Below are positions 1-8,312 of a DNA stretch of 39,786 bases, one piece after another. The notes beneath the pieces are model-generated. The model searched no databases. It was not told where the DNA came from and was given only the letters and a program-made list of their open reading frames with translations. The stretch is from Bacteroidales bacterium (GTDB lineage: Bacteria > Bacteroidota > Bacteroidia > Bacteroidales > UBA932), in NCBI GenBank assembly GCA_017469745.1, contig JAFUFS010000019.1, positions 1-39,786 of the forward strand, written 5' to 3'. The position numbers and the translations under genes were made by a program. How positions within the stretch are numbered: position 1 is the first letter of the stretch; each line of letters begins with the position of its first letter.

Positions 1-176
1 GGCACCTCAAGCACACCTGGTGGTACGACATGCTCTACATGGACCCGGTGGACCTCACTCCTCAGAGAGAGGAAGACATCACCAAGGCAGCATGGGTCGC
101 CCGCTCAGGCCTCTCCCCCTACCTCAAGATCACCTATCCATCCATCGTGGAAGTCTTCAGGGAAGCCAGGGGATGA
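1..176 (+). CDS. Nudix hydrolase, C-terminal end (partial)
   Basis: This is the last 57 codons of a gene that begins before the window; the frame is set by CAC at position 3 and the stop is TGA at 174-176. The tail contains WWYDMLYMD, then PQREEDITKAAWV, then YLKITYPSIVEVF. That pattern of an acidic 'E-DI-WV' strand followed by a short helix matches the C-terminus of Bacteroidota Nudix proteins. The Nudix box itself would lie outside the window, so the family call is an inference and the substrate (nucleoside diphosphate derivative) is unknown. The gene lies 65 bases upstream of queA on the same strand. Confidence 0.55.
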   Translation, partial: HLKHTWWYDMLYMDPVDLTPQREEDITKAAWVARSGLSPYLKITYPSIVEVFREARG

Positions 177-196
177 TCTTTCGTGCGGTCTGAAAC

Positions 197-238
197 ATTT
201 TTCCGAAGATTGCCGTATATTAAAAGTATCGGAAAAAT
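197..238. repeat. Inverted repeat directly upstream of queA
   Basis: Perfect 10-base arms ATTTTTCCGA (197-206) and TCGGAAAAAT (229-238) flank a 22-base spacer. The right arm ends three bases before the queA ATG. There is no T-run after it, so it does not look like an intrinsic terminator. It could be an operator or a 5'-UTR hairpin close to the start codon. Confidence 0.5.
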
Positions 239-241
239 CTT

Positions 242-1291
242 ATGAAACTTTCTCAATTCCAATTCCTCCTCCCGAAGGAGCGTGTGGCTCAGGAGCCTAC
301 AAGGTGGCGCGACGAATGCAAGCTCATGGTTGTCCATAAGGACACGGGCGAGATCGAGCACAGGTTGTTCAAGGACATCATAGACTATTTCGAAAAGGGA
401 GACACCTTCGTGTTCAACGACACCAAGGTCTTCCCCGCCAGGCTCTACGGCAAGAAGGAAAAGACCGGAGCCGACATTATGGTGTTCCTCCTGAGGGAGC
501 TCAACCGCGAGCAGCATCTCTGGGACGTAATCGTGGATCCCGCGAGGAAGATAAGGATAGGCAACAAACTCTACTTCGGTGACGACCAGAGCCTTGTGGC
601 CGAGGTGATCGACAACACCACCTCCAGGGGACGCACCCTGCGTTTCCTCTATGACGGTCCCTACGAGGACTTCAAGCAGTCCCTGTTCAGCCTCGGCGAA
701 CTGCCCGTTCCGAAGTGGGTAAAGAACAAGGTCACTGCCGAGGACAATGAGAACTACCAGACGATCTTCGCCAAGAACGAAGGAGCGGTGGCAGTGCCCG
801 CAGCCGGCACGCATTTCAGCCGCGAGCTCTTCAACCGCATGATCCTCAAGGACATAGAGAAGGCTTTCATCACCGTACACATGGGTATCGGACAGTTCCG
901 CAGGGTCGACGTGGAAGACCTTTCCAAGCACAGGATGGATTCCGAGAGGATCATCATCCAGCCCGAAGCCTGCGAGATCATCAACAAAGCCAAGAATTCC
1001 GGCCACAAGGTGGTCGCCATCGGCACTACGGTCGTCCGCGGCCTGGAAACCTACGTCACCACGACCCACGAGGTCAAGCCCTACGATGGATGGACCAACA
1101 AATTCATCTTCCCTCCCTACGAGTTTTCAGTTCCTGACGCGATCGTATCCGGATTCCATCTTCCTGAATCCACGATGCTCATGGCTGTGGCCGCGTTCGG
1201 AGGATTCGACAATGTAATGAATGCCTACAAGGTCGCGCTCGACGGAGACTACCGTTTCGGCCCCTACGGCGACGCGATGCTGGTAATATAA
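242..1291 (+). CDS. queA: S-adenosylmethionine:tRNA ribosyltransferase-isomerase QueA
   Basis: QueA transfers and isomerises the ribosyl part of S-adenosylmethionine onto 7-aminomethyl-7-deazaguanine at the tRNA wobble position, giving epoxyqueuosine. It acts in the cytoplasm late in queuosine synthesis. The 349-residue length is normal for the family. Family landmarks are visible: the N-terminal MKLSQFQFLLPKERVAQEP, the segment DTFVFNDTKVFPARL, the AAGTHFS segment near residue 188, and HMGIGQF near 213. The ATG at 242 fits the N-terminus of the family. It is followed after 30 bases by dprA on the same strand. Other queuosine genes are not in the window. Confidence 0.95.
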   Translation: MKLSQFQFLLPKERVAQEPTRWRDECKLMVVHKDTGEIEHRLFKDIIDYFEKGDTFVFNDTKVFPARLYGKKEKTGADIMVFLLRELNREQHLWDVIVDPARKIRIGNKLYFGDDQSLVAEVIDNTTSRGRTLRFLYDGPYEDFKQSLFSLGELPVPKWVKNKVTAEDNENYQTIFAKNEGAVAVPAAGTHFSRELFNRMILKDIEKAFITVHMGIGQFRRVDVEDLSKHRMDSERIIIQPEACEIINKAKNSGHKVVAIGTTVVRGLETYVTTTHEVKPYDGWTNKFIFPPYEFSVPDAIVSGFHLPESTMLMAVAAFGGFDNVMNAYKVALDGDYRFGPYGDAMLVI

Positions 1292-1321
1292 ACTTCAATC
1301 TAAACTAACTTCTTATGAATT

Positions 1322-2491
1322 ATGGAAAACTTCAGCGACGAGAGAGTGTGCCTGTGCGCACTCAACCGGATCTTCGGGTTCGAGCCGAAGATCGGACGGA
1401 TGCTGGTGGAAGCCTTCGGCGGAGCGGCCGAAGTCTTCCGTCAAACCGGCAAGGAAATTTCTGACGCCCTCGGGGCATATTCGAGGACAAAATACGCTTC
1501 TGCCATCACCGTAAGCGCCTGTGAATCTGCAGCCATGGAGCTCGAGAGGCTTCATGGCGAGGGATGTTCGTTCATCGGTCTCGGGGAACCTGGTTACCCG
1601 GCCTTGCTCCTCGAATGCGAGGATCCTCCCCTCGGACTCTATTTCAAAGGTACTTCCCTTCCTGAATATGTCTTCGACCAAAGGCCGCAGATCGCCATCG
1701 TCGGGACCAGGAGCATGTCCTATTACGGAAGGGACTGGTGCCGCCTCATGGTGGAAGCCATGTCCAAGGCCCGGATCAAGGCGCTGATCGTCAGCGGACT
1801 GGCTATAGGAATAGACTCGGCGGCACACAATGCAGCCCTCGACTTCGGGCTTCCTACAGTTGCCGTCATGGCTACCGGGATCGACATGATCTACCCGCCC
1901 AGGAACGGCAGGCTTGGAGAAAGGATAGCCTCGACGGAAGGCTGCGCCCTGATCACGGATTATCCTCCGGGGACAGAGGCCGTCAGGATCAATTTCCTTC
2001 GAAGGAACAGGATCATTGCGGGGATCTGCAGGGCGACCATCCTGGTGGAGTCCAAGATCAAGGGCGGAGGCATGATGACGGCCAGGCTGGCAGGATCCTA
2101 CGACAGGGACGTCTTCGCCCTTCCGGGCAGGGTGGACGATCCTCTTTCCCAAGGCTGCAACCTCTTGATAAAAGAGAACCTGGCTTCACCCGTCGGAGAC
2201 CTGTCCGACCTGGTCTCAAGGCTCGGGCTCGGCGACACACAGATCCGCAGGAAGGAAGACTTCAGGGCCGCGGTCACTGAACAATATTCAGAGATGCCGG
2301 ATGAGGAAAGGGAGGACCTGCTCAAGGCAGCGATGAAGATAAAGGGCCGCAGGGGAATTGCAGTGGACGAACTCTGCGCCGCTCTGGGCTGGTCCTACAG
2401 CAAGGTAAGCCGTATCGTAACCACCCTCGAGTGCGACGGATTCATCTCCGTGGATCTGCTTCAACATTGTTCACCCAGATTGGACAAGTAA
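1322..2491 (+). CDS. dprA: DNA-processing protein DprA
   Basis: DprA binds incoming single-stranded DNA and loads RecA during natural transformation. It is found widely, including in bacteria not known to be competent. The protein has 389 residues. A helical N-terminal part (about 1-80) precedes the Rossmann-like DprA core (about 85-300). The core contains IAIVGTRSMSYYGR, the signature SGLAIGIDSAAH (family SGLARGID-AH), RNRIIAGIC and ALPGRVDDPLSQGCN. A C-terminal winged-helix-like segment (about 335-385) is typical of the longer Bacteroidota form. It probably shares a transcript with queA. The promoter box proposed for tatD lies just past its stop. Confidence 0.94.
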   Translation: MENFSDERVCLCALNRIFGFEPKIGRMLVEAFGGAAEVFRQTGKEISDALGAYSRTKYASAITVSACESAAMELERLHGEGCSFIGLGEPGYPALLLECEDPPLGLYFKGTSLPEYVFDQRPQIAIVGTRSMSYYGRDWCRLMVEAMSKARIKALIVSGLAIGIDSAAHNAALDFGLPTVAVMATGIDMIYPPRNGRLGERIASTEGCALITDYPPGTEAVRINFLRRNRIIAGICRATILVESKIKGGGMMTARLAGSYDRDVFALPGRVDDPLSQGCNLLIKENLASPVGDLSDLVSRLGLGDTQIRRKEDFRAAVTEQYSEMPDEEREDLLKAAMKIKGRRGIAVDELCAALGWSYSKVSRIVTTLECDGFISVDLLQHCSPRLDK

Positions 2492-2504
2492 TCGGGAAAA
2501 TGAG

Positions 2505-2512
2505 TATCTTTG
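2505..2512 (+). promoter_or_regulatory. Candidate -7 box TATCTTTG for tatD
   Basis: A perfect Bacteroidota -7 consensus (TAnnTTTG). A possible -33 TTG lies at 2480-2482, 22 bases upstream, which is slightly long. The tatD ATG starts at 2518, only 5 bases after the box, so a transcript from here would be leaderless. The 20 bases 2501-2520 match 18 of 20 bases at 19032-19051 before another gene. Confidence 0.55.
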
Positions 2513-2517
2513 AAGAC

Positions 2518-3279
2518 ATGTTCTTCATCGACACCCATTGCCACATTTCGGACGAGGCATTTTCCGGAGAGGAGGATGCCTACATCTCCCGTGCCCTCGA
2601 GGCCGGCGTGGGCCTGATGCTCCAGCCGGACGTGGACAGTCGGGAGAGGGAGGCCATGTTCGCCCTGACAGACCGCCATCCGGACGTCCTGCGACCGATG
2701 CTTGGCCTCTATCCCGGCTCCGTGGACGGCGGCTGGAGGCAGGAGATCGACAGGATGCTTGAATATTCCTCACGCCAGGTCGTGGCAATCGGAGAGATAG
2801 GGCTGGACTACCATGAGGGACGCGAATTCGAGAAGGAGCAGAAAGAAGCCCTGCACTGGCAGTTCGACTACGCGAAGGAAAGGGACCTCCCCGTCAACAT
2901 CCATCTAAGGGATGCCATGGGAGACTTCCTGGATGTAGTACGGGAACACCGTGGCCTCAGGGGCAACATGCACGCATACAGCGGAAGCTACGAGAGTTTC
3001 CTCGAACTCCAGAGACTGGGCGACTGGTACATCGGAGTCGGAGGCGTAGTGACCTTCAAGAACGCCTCCCTGGCCGACGTAGTAAGGAAGGTTCCGCTTG
3101 AAAGGATAGTCCTCGAGACCGACGCCCCCTACCTGACGCCGGTTCCCTACCGCGGCAAAAGGAACGAGAGTTCCTACGTCCCGATAATCGCCGCCAAGGT
3201 GGCGGAACTCAAGGGCGTCTCCGTCGAGGAGGTCGCCGAAACAACCACACGCAACGCTAAAATTCTTTTCGGAATATGA
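2518..3279 (+). CDS. tatD: TatD-family metal-dependent DNase
   Basis: TatD-family enzymes are TIM-barrel metallohydrolases with DNA exonuclease activity in the cytoplasm. The 253 residues from this start show the metal-binding pieces in order: FIDTHCH at the N-terminus, VAIGEIGLDYH, VNIHLRDA, MHAYSGS and LETDAPYLTP. The third motif is AYSG instead of the common CFSG. I chose ATG 2518 because family members begin almost directly with the IDTHCH strand. A start at 2500 (MSIFEDM) or 2431 would add residues the family lacks. The stop overlaps the next start (ATGA at 3276), so translation is probably coupled with the asparaginase. Confidence 0.9.
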   Translation: MFFIDTHCHISDEAFSGEEDAYISRALEAGVGLMLQPDVDSREREAMFALTDRHPDVLRPMLGLYPGSVDGGWRQEIDRMLEYSSRQVVAIGEIGLDYHEGREFEKEQKEALHWQFDYAKERDLPVNIHLRDAMGDFLDVVREHRGLRGNMHAYSGSYESFLELQRLGDWYIGVGGVVTFKNASLADVVRKVPLERIVLETDAPYLTPVPYRGKRNESSYVPIIAAKVAELKGVSVEEVAETTTRNAKILFGI

Positions 3280-4310
3280 CAGGCTCCTCAATTCTGATGA
3301 TCTACACCGGTGGCACCATCGGCATGAAACAGGATCCCAAGGACCAGACCCTCAAGCCATTCGACTTCGACCAGATCCTTGAAGAGGTCCCCGAACTGGG
3401 GAAATATGCCCTCAGGATAGACACCTACACCTTCGATCCCCTGATCGATTCTTCCGACGTGGAGCCTTCGTTATGGCAGTCACTGGCCACCCTCATCAAG
3501 GACCGTTACGACGATTACGACGGCTTCGTGGTGCTTCATGGTACAGACACGATGGCATATTCAGCATCCGCCCTGAGCTTCATGCTGGAGAACCTGAGCA
3601 AGCCGGTGATCTTCACCGGAAGCCAGCTCCCCATCGGAGTGCCGAGGACGGACGGAAAGGAAAACCTCATCTCGGCAGTGGAGATTGCAGCCGCAAAAGA
3701 CAAGGACGGCCATTCCCTGGTGCCGGAAGTCTGCATATTCTTCGACTCCCAGCTCCTCCGGGGCAACAGGTGCACCAAGGTCAGTTCAGAGGAGTTCCGG
3801 GCCTTCCGCTCCCCCAACTACCCTCCGCTCGCGGAAGCCGGGATCAACATCAAGTACAACCGCAAGGCGATACACGAGCCTCAGGACTGGTCAGCTCCCC
3901 TGCGCATCTCGACAAATCTGGACACAAGGGTGTCGATCCTGAAGGTCCACCCGGGAATCACGCCCCAGGTGATGAGGTACTTCCTCTGCGGCGACGGCAC
4001 GAGGGCCGTCATCCTGGAAACCTACGGTTCGGGCAACGCTCCTTCCAGCCAGTGGTTCCTTGACATCGTGAGGGAAGCTGCCGGAATGGGCAAGGTCCTG
4101 ATGAACGTCACGCAGTGCCTTTCCGGTTCCGTGAACATGGACCTGTACGCCACCGGCAAGACCCTGGAGAAGATCGGAGTCGTCTCCGGAAGAGACATCA
4201 CCACGGAAAGCGCACTTGCAAAGTTGTTCTGCCTGATGGGCAAGAACGAGGACAACGAATGGGTCAAGTGCATGCTCGGGGATGATCTTAAAGGAGAAAT
4301 TTCAAAGTAA
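3276..4310 (+). CDS. ansA: Type I (cytoplasmic) L-asparaginase
   Basis: The enzyme hydrolyses L-asparagine to aspartate and ammonia. The 344 residues carry the two catalytic threonine motifs of the asparaginase family: YTGGTIG (Thr14) near the start and VLHGTDTM (Thr90, Asp91). GSQLPIG-RTDGKENL follows at about 115-130. There is no signal peptide, which fits the cytoplasmic type I form rather than the periplasmic type II. The ATG overlaps the tatD stop by the ATGA arrangement, so both are likely on one mRNA. asnS, which uses asparagine, lies 2.5 kb downstream but is separated by a terminator. Confidence 0.94.
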   Translation: MTGSSILMIYTGGTIGMKQDPKDQTLKPFDFDQILEEVPELGKYALRIDTYTFDPLIDSSDVEPSLWQSLATLIKDRYDDYDGFVVLHGTDTMAYSASALSFMLENLSKPVIFTGSQLPIGVPRTDGKENLISAVEIAAAKDKDGHSLVPEVCIFFDSQLLRGNRCTKVSSEEFRAFRSPNYPPLAEAGINIKYNRKAIHEPQDWSAPLRISTNLDTRVSILKVHPGITPQVMRYFLCGDGTRAVILETYGSGNAPSSQWFLDIVREAAGMGKVLMNVTQCLSGSVNMDLYATGKTLEKIGVVSGRDITTESALAKLFCLMGKNEDNEWVKCMLGDDLKGEISK

Positions 4311-4354
4311 CCCTTGCCTTTTGAAAATAAATTAGTAAATTGCAACGGTTTTTT

Positions 4355-4374
4355 GGAGGGTTTCCCGACCCTCC
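4355..4374 (+). other. Hairpin between ansA and exbB
   Basis: GGAGGGT (4355-4361) and ACCCTCC (4368-4374) form a perfect 7-base stem with the six-base loop TTCCCG. Six Ts precede the stem and none follow, so it is not a standard terminator for ansA. It lies 61 bases before the exbB ATG and may be a structured 5' leader or a processing site. Confidence 0.4.
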
Positions 4375-4435
4375 CATTGAGTCAGAACAAATTAACTTTT
4401 TAATACTTTATTAATTAAAACACACGAAAACGGTT

Positions 4436-5233
4436 ATGAAAAAGTTTTTCATGTTCTTGGCAGTAGCAGGTGCTCTCACCCTCTCTGCTAGCATCGCGTC
4501 CGCACAGGACCAGGCCGCTGCAGCTCCTGCTACTGAGCAGGCAGCTCCCCAGCAGCTCTCCGCTGAGGATCTCCTCAAAGGTACCGGCGAGGATGTTCCT
4601 TTCCACCAGCAGATCAAGTCCTATTTCATCCAGGGAGGTCCGGCCTTCATGTCCGCAATCATCCTCTGCTTGGTCCTCGGTCTTGCTCTCGCAATTGAAA
4701 GGATCCTCTACCTGTCTCTCGCGAAGACAAACACCAAGAAGCTCGTCGCCAAGGTCGAGGAAGCCCTCGCCGAAGGTGGTGTCGAGAAGGCAAAGGATCT
4801 CTGCCGCAGCACAAAGGGCCCCGTCGCCAGCATCTTCTACGATGGTCTGCTTCACTATGACGAAGGCCTCGACGTGGTCGAGAAGAGAATCGCTTCTGCC
4901 GGTGGCGTCCAGATGAGCCTCATGGAGAACAACCTTTCCTGGATCTCCCTGTTCATCGCTCTGGCCCCTTCACTCGGATTCTTGGGAACGGTTATCGGTA
5001 TGGTCAAGGCCTTCGATGCTATCGAGGCTGCGGGTGACATCTCTCCGAACATCGTCGCTGGAGGTATGAAGGTCGCCCTTATCACCACCGTCGGTGGTCT
5101 TATCGTGGCTATGATTCTCCAGGTGTTCTACAACTATATCCTTTCCAGGATCGATGCTCTTTCGATCGACATGGAGGAGGCTTCTATCAACCTCGTCGAC
5201 GCTCTTGCCAAGTACGAGAAGAAGTCCAAATAA
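4436..5233 (+). CDS. exbB: ExbB/TolQ/MotA-family proton channel
   Basis: ExbB is the inner-membrane channel part of the Ton motor, using proton flow to energise outer-membrane transporters through TonB. The 265-residue protein starts with a cleavable-looking signal (MKKFFMFLAVAGALTLSASIASAQ) and an Ala/Gln/Pro-rich linker. Three membrane helices follow at about 62-85, 164-188 and 203-227. The family core APSLGFLGTVIGMVKAF and a GG-KVALITTVGGL segment are clear. It heads a cluster with a small membrane protein and two ExbD proteins. The upstream region is AT-rich, but I see no perfect TAnnTTTG box. Confidence 0.93.
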   Translation: MKKFFMFLAVAGALTLSASIASAQDQAAAAPATEQAAPQQLSAEDLLKGTGEDVPFHQQIKSYFIQGGPAFMSAIILCLVLGLALAIERILYLSLAKTNTKKLVAKVEEALAEGGVEKAKDLCRSTKGPVASIFYDGLLHYDEGLDVVEKRIASAGGVQMSLMENNLSWISLFIALAPSLGFLGTVIGMVKAFDAIEAAGDISPNIVAGGMKVALITTVGGLIVAMILQVFYNYILSRIDALSIDMEEASINLVDALAKYEKKSK

Positions 5234-5272
5234 TTATAGTTTAGTCAGAATCACTCTTTAGAATCAGTTGAA

Positions 5273-5695
5273 ATGAACAAGTTTTCAAAGATAATCGGCT
5301 GGGTGCTGGGAATCATAGGCATCGTGCTGGGAGTCTGGTGTCTCTCCAAGGGTGAGGCATCGAACGAAGGCCCGGTGAACCTGCTCCTCAGGTACAGCTA
5401 CTTCCTGCTCATCGCAGCGGTAGTTATCCTGTTGGGTCTCGCCCTCATCATGGCCGCTAAGAACAACCCCAAGAGCCTTATCAGGGCGCTGATCATCCTG
5501 GTCGGCATCGCTGTCCTGGTAGGTATAGCCTACGCTCTGGCTCCCGGCTCACCTGCAGTCAGCGTGAGCAAGCAGCCTAGCTCAGCCCTGCTCAAACTTA
5601 CAGACACTTGGCTTATTCTGGTCTACATCCTCGGAGGAGCAGCTATCCTGTCCATCCTCTTCGGTGTCATCAGAAGCGCTATCACCAAAAAATAA
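5273..5695 (+). CDS. Small four-helix membrane protein in the exbB-exbD cluster
   Basis: Function unknown. The 140 residues are nearly all hydrophobic. Four predicted membrane helices lie at about 7-25, 42-62, 70-90 and 112-133, with a KNNPKSLIR turn between the second and third. It lies 39 bases after exbB and 9 bases before the first exbD on the same strand, so it is almost surely in the same operon. A small membrane protein in this slot is familiar from Bacteroidota exbB-exbD clusters. I infer an accessory role in the Ton motor, with no catalytic motif to support more. Confidence 0.75.
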   Translation: MNKFSKIIGWVLGIIGIVLGVWCLSKGEASNEGPVNLLLRYSYFLLIAAVVILLGLALIMAAKNNPKSLIRALIILVGIAVLVGIAYALAPGSPAVSVSKQPSSALLKLTDTWLILVYILGGAAILSILFGVIRSAITKK

Positions 5696-5704
5696 ATTTC
5701 GGCT

Positions 5705-6283
5705 ATGGCTAAAAGAAAAACTCCGGGTCTGAACACCCAATCGACAGCCGACATCGCTTTCCTTCTGTTGTGCTACTTCCTGATGGTTTCTACCATGGAC
5801 CAGCAGTCGGGTCTTGTACGCCGTCTGCCCCAGATGCCTGATAAGAACCAGAAGACTGAGGACACGAAGGTCAACAGGCGCAATATCATCATCGTGAAGA
5901 TCAACTCTTCCGACAGGCTGTTTGCAGGTGACCAGCTCATGGATGTTAGCCAGCTCAAGGATAAGATCAAGGAATTCATGACGAACCCCAACGATGATCC
6001 CAACCTCCCCGAGAGGGAAATCAAGAACATCGAAGGATTCGGTGATTATCCGGTTACCAAGGGAGTCATCTCACTTCAGAATGACCGTGGAACCAGTTAT
6101 AAGGCCTACATCGCAGTTCAGAACGAACTCGTGAAAGCCATTAACGAGATCCGCGACGACTACTGCCGCCAGAACTTCGGAAGGGTGTACAACTTCGTTA
6201 CCGAAGACCAGCAGAAGATCGCCAGGGAAGCCAGTCCGCAGAACATTTCTGAGGCTGAGCCTAAGGACGTAACCAAAAAGTAA
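5705..6283 (+). CDS. exbD: ExbD/TolR-family protein, first copy
   Basis: ExbD is the single-helix partner of ExbB in the Ton motor. The 192 residues begin MAKRKTPGLNTQSTADIAFLLLCYFLMVSTM, where the polar strip before the helix and the conserved membrane Asp (DIAFLLL, Asp17) match the proton-carrying residue of the family. A periplasmic domain with NIIIVKINSSDRLFAGDQL follows. It is longer than the second copy and carries a charged C-terminal tail. It sits between the small membrane protein and the second ExbD. Bacteroidota commonly carry two different ExbD proteins side by side. Confidence 0.9.
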   Translation: MAKRKTPGLNTQSTADIAFLLLCYFLMVSTMDQQSGLVRRLPQMPDKNQKTEDTKVNRRNIIIVKINSSDRLFAGDQLMDVSQLKDKIKEFMTNPNDDPNLPEREIKNIEGFGDYPVTKGVISLQNDRGTSYKAYIAVQNELVKAINEIRDDYCRQNFGRVYNFVTEDQQKIAREASPQNISEAEPKDVTKK

Positions 6284-6286
6284 TTC

Positions 6287-6292
6287 AGGAGG
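6287..6292 (+). promoter_or_regulatory. Canonical Shine-Dalgarno AGGAGG before second exbD
   Basis: AGGAGG sits 8 bases before the ATG at 6301. Such a strong site is unusual here: most genes in this window have no recognisable Shine-Dalgarno sequence, as is normal for Bacteroidota. Confidence 0.5.
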
Positions 6293-6300
6293 ATAAGAAT

Positions 6301-6762
6301 ATGCCTATTTTCAAAAGAAGTGGTAAGAAAGACATGCCCGAGCTTGGGACAAGCTCCGACATCGTGTTCATGTTCCTGTTCTTCTTCATGGTGACCACCC
6401 AGATGCGTTCCAGTGAAGTGAAGGTCAGGGTACATCTTCCTGAAGCTACCGAGGTTGCGAAACTTGAAAGGAAAGACTTGGCATCCTACATCTACATCGG
6501 TTCCCCTACCGCCCAGTATCAGGGCCAGTACGGTACCGAGGCCAGGATCCAGCTCAACGACTCCTTCAAGACAACCAATGACATCCGCGACTTTATCGCC
6601 GCCGAGCGCGACGCCATGAGCGAGGCCGACAGACAGTTGATGCAGGTTTCAATCAAAGCTGACGAGGATGTCAGGATGGGTATCGTTACGGACGTGAAGC
6701 AGGAGCTCAGGCGCTGCTCCGCCCTTAAGATCATGTACGCCGCCCGCAAGGCCGGACAGTAG
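6301..6762 (+). CDS. exbD: ExbD/TolR-family protein, second copy
   Basis: The 153-residue protein has the ExbD layout: a short basic N-terminus, the segment ELGTSSDIVFMFLFFFMVTT with the conserved membrane Asp (SDIVF), and a periplasmic domain ending near MYAARKAGQ. It is the last gene of the exbB cluster, 17 bases after the first exbD. It differs clearly from the first copy in length and sequence, so this is an old paralogue pair rather than a recent duplication. A strong terminator follows 20 bases after the stop. Confidence 0.9.
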   Translation: MPIFKRSGKKDMPELGTSSDIVFMFLFFFMVTTQMRSSEVKVRVHLPEATEVAKLERKDLASYIYIGSPTAQYQGQYGTEARIQLNDSFKTTNDIRDFIAAERDAMSEADRQLMQVSIKADEDVRMGIVTDVKQELRRCSALKIMYAARKAGQ

Positions 6763-6782
6763 CCCGTCAGGACATACGACTG

Positions 6783-6814
6783 AAAAAAGGACGCACGAAA
6801 GTGTGTCCTTTTTT
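6783..6814 (+). terminator. Intrinsic terminator of the exbB-exbD operon
   Basis: AAAAAAGGACGCAC (6783-6796) pairs with GTGTGTCCTTTTTT (6801-6814) across a GAAA tetraloop, with one G-T wobble. The 3' arm itself ends in six Ts. The A-run/T-run symmetry means it could also work in reverse. Confidence 0.88.
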
Positions 6815-6827
6815 GTGTGTCAATCTC

Positions 6828-6858
6828 TTTGTCTTGGCTGATTTTTATAGTAACTTTG
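6828..6858 (+). promoter_or_regulatory. Bacteroidota-type promoter of asnS
   Basis: TTTG at 6828-6831, a 19-base spacer and TAACTTTG at 6851-6858. Both elements match the Bacteroidota primary-sigma consensus exactly. The asnS ATG at 6885 would leave a leader of about 20 bases. Confidence 0.8.
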
Positions 6859-6884
6859 TATGATTATGTAAATGATTGGCAACA

Positions 6885-8300
6885 ATGAGCGAAATGATTA
6901 GGACTAAGGTAAAAGACCTGCTCAAGTCAGCCCCCGGACAGGAGGTTCTGGCCAAGGGTTGGGTCAGGACAAAAAGAGGTAACAAGCAGATCAAGTTCGT
7001 CGCACTCAACGACGGCTCGACTGTCTACAACATACAGATCGTAGTGGACATGGCGTCCTTCGACGAAGCCCTCGTGGCGAAGATCACCACGGGTGCGAGC
7101 CTTGCAGTAAAGGGAATGCTCGTCGAATCCGTCGGAAGCGGACAGGCTGTGGAGATCCAGGCTAAGGAAATCGAGGTTCTCGGCGAATGCGATCCGATGA
7201 GATATCCCCTCCAGAAGAAGGATACATCCCTGGAGTACCTCCGCACTGTCGCCCACATGCGCCCCAGGACAAATACCTTCGGAGCTGTGCTCAGGATCCG
7301 CCACGCAATGGCCTTTGCCATCCACAAGTTCTTCAACGACAAAGGCTTCGTCTACCTGAACACTCCCCTTATCACTGAATCAGACGCAGAGGGTGCCGGA
7401 GACATGTTCCAGGTGACCACCCTGAACCTCGAGAACGTACCCAAGAAAGACAACGGAAAGGTCGATTTCAGCAAGGACTTCTTCGGCAAGAAGACGAGCC
7501 TCACCGTGAGCGGACAGCTCGAGGGTGAGCTCGGAGCAACGGCAGTCGGAGAGATCTACACCTTCGGACCTACTTTCAGGGCTGAGAACTCCAACACTCC
7601 CAGACACCTTGCCGAGTTCTGGATGATCGAGCCTGAGATGGCCTTCTACGACATAGGCGACAACATGGTCCTGGCCGAGGAGTTCGTGAAGTACCTTGTA
7701 CAGTACGCCCTCGACAACTGCATGGACGACCTCCAGTTCCTCAACAACAAGTACGACGAGGGCCTGATCGAAAGGCTTCGCAGCGTCCTTGGCATCGAAT
7801 TCCAGAGGTTGACCTACACGGAAGCCGTCGAGATCCTGGAAGAAGCCGTCAGGAACGGAGTCCAGTTCGAGTTCCCCGTTAGCTGGGGCACCGACTTCCA
7901 GAGCGAGCACGAGCGCTACCTGGTTGAGAAGCACTTCGGCAAGCCGGTCATCCTCACCGACTTCCCGATGGCAATCAAGGCCTTCTACATGAAGCAGAAC
8001 GACGGCTGCGCCCCCGGACGCGAGACCGTGAGGGGAATGGACGTCCTGTTCCCGAAGATCGGAGAGATCATCGGCGGTTCTGAAAGGGAGGCTTCCCTTG
8101 AGAAGCTCGAGAAGAGGATCACCGACCTGGGCATGAGCCGCAAGAACCTCGAGTGGTACATCGACACACGCCGGTTCGGAACCGTTCCTCACAGCGGATT
8201 CGGACTCGGATTCGAGAGGCTGCTCCTCTTCGTCACCGGCATGGCCAACATCCGTGACGTCATCCCCTTCCCCAGGACTCCAAAGAATGCAGAATTCTAA
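6885..8300 (+). CDS. asnS: Asparaginyl-tRNA synthetase
   Basis: AsnS charges tRNA-Asn with asparagine in the cytoplasm. The 471 residues show an N-terminal OB-fold anticodon-binding domain (about 1-110, with [19 protein letters not shown]) and a class II catalytic core. Core motifs are [20 protein letters not shown] (motif 2), [15 protein letters not shown] and [15 protein letters not shown] (motif 3). I chose ATG 6885 (MSEMIRTKV). A TTG three codons earlier is in frame but less likely. It follows its own promoter and the terminator of the previous operon, and starts a long same-strand run beginning with udk. Confidence 0.96.
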   Translation: MSEMIRTKVKDLLKSAPGQEVLAKGWVRTKRGNKQIKFVALNDGSTVYNIQIVVDMASFDEALVAKITTGASLAVKGMLVESVGSGQAVEIQAKEIEVLGECDPMRYPLQKKDTSLEYLRTVAHMRPRTNTFGAVLRIRHAMAFAIHKFFNDKGFVYLNTPLITESDAEGAGDMFQVTTLNLENVPKKDNGKVDFSKDFFGKKTSLTVSGQLEGELGATAVGEIYTFGPTFRAENSNTPRHLAEFWMIEPEMAFYDIGDNMVLAEEFVKYLVQYALDNCMDDLQFLNNKYDEGLIERLRSVLGIEFQRLTYTEAVEILEEAVRNGVQFEFPVSWGTDFQSEHERYLVEKHFGKPVILTDFPMAIKAFYMKQNDGCAPGRETVRGMDVLFPKIGEIIGGSEREASLEKLEKRITDLGMSRKNLEWYIDTRRFGTVPHSGFGLGFERLLLFVTGMANIRDVIPFPRTPKNAEF

Positions 8301-8312
8301 AAACCGAAAGAT

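Noticed and set aside
2431..2517. Longer N-terminus for TatD from the ATG at 2431 or 2500.
   Set aside because: The first overlaps dprA, both add residues before the conserved IDTHCH strand, and a promoter box lies just before ATG 2518.
4351..4380. Hairpin after ansA as an intrinsic terminator.
   Set aside because: The T-run is before the stem on the + strand and no T-run follows the stem on either strand; listed only as a hairpin.
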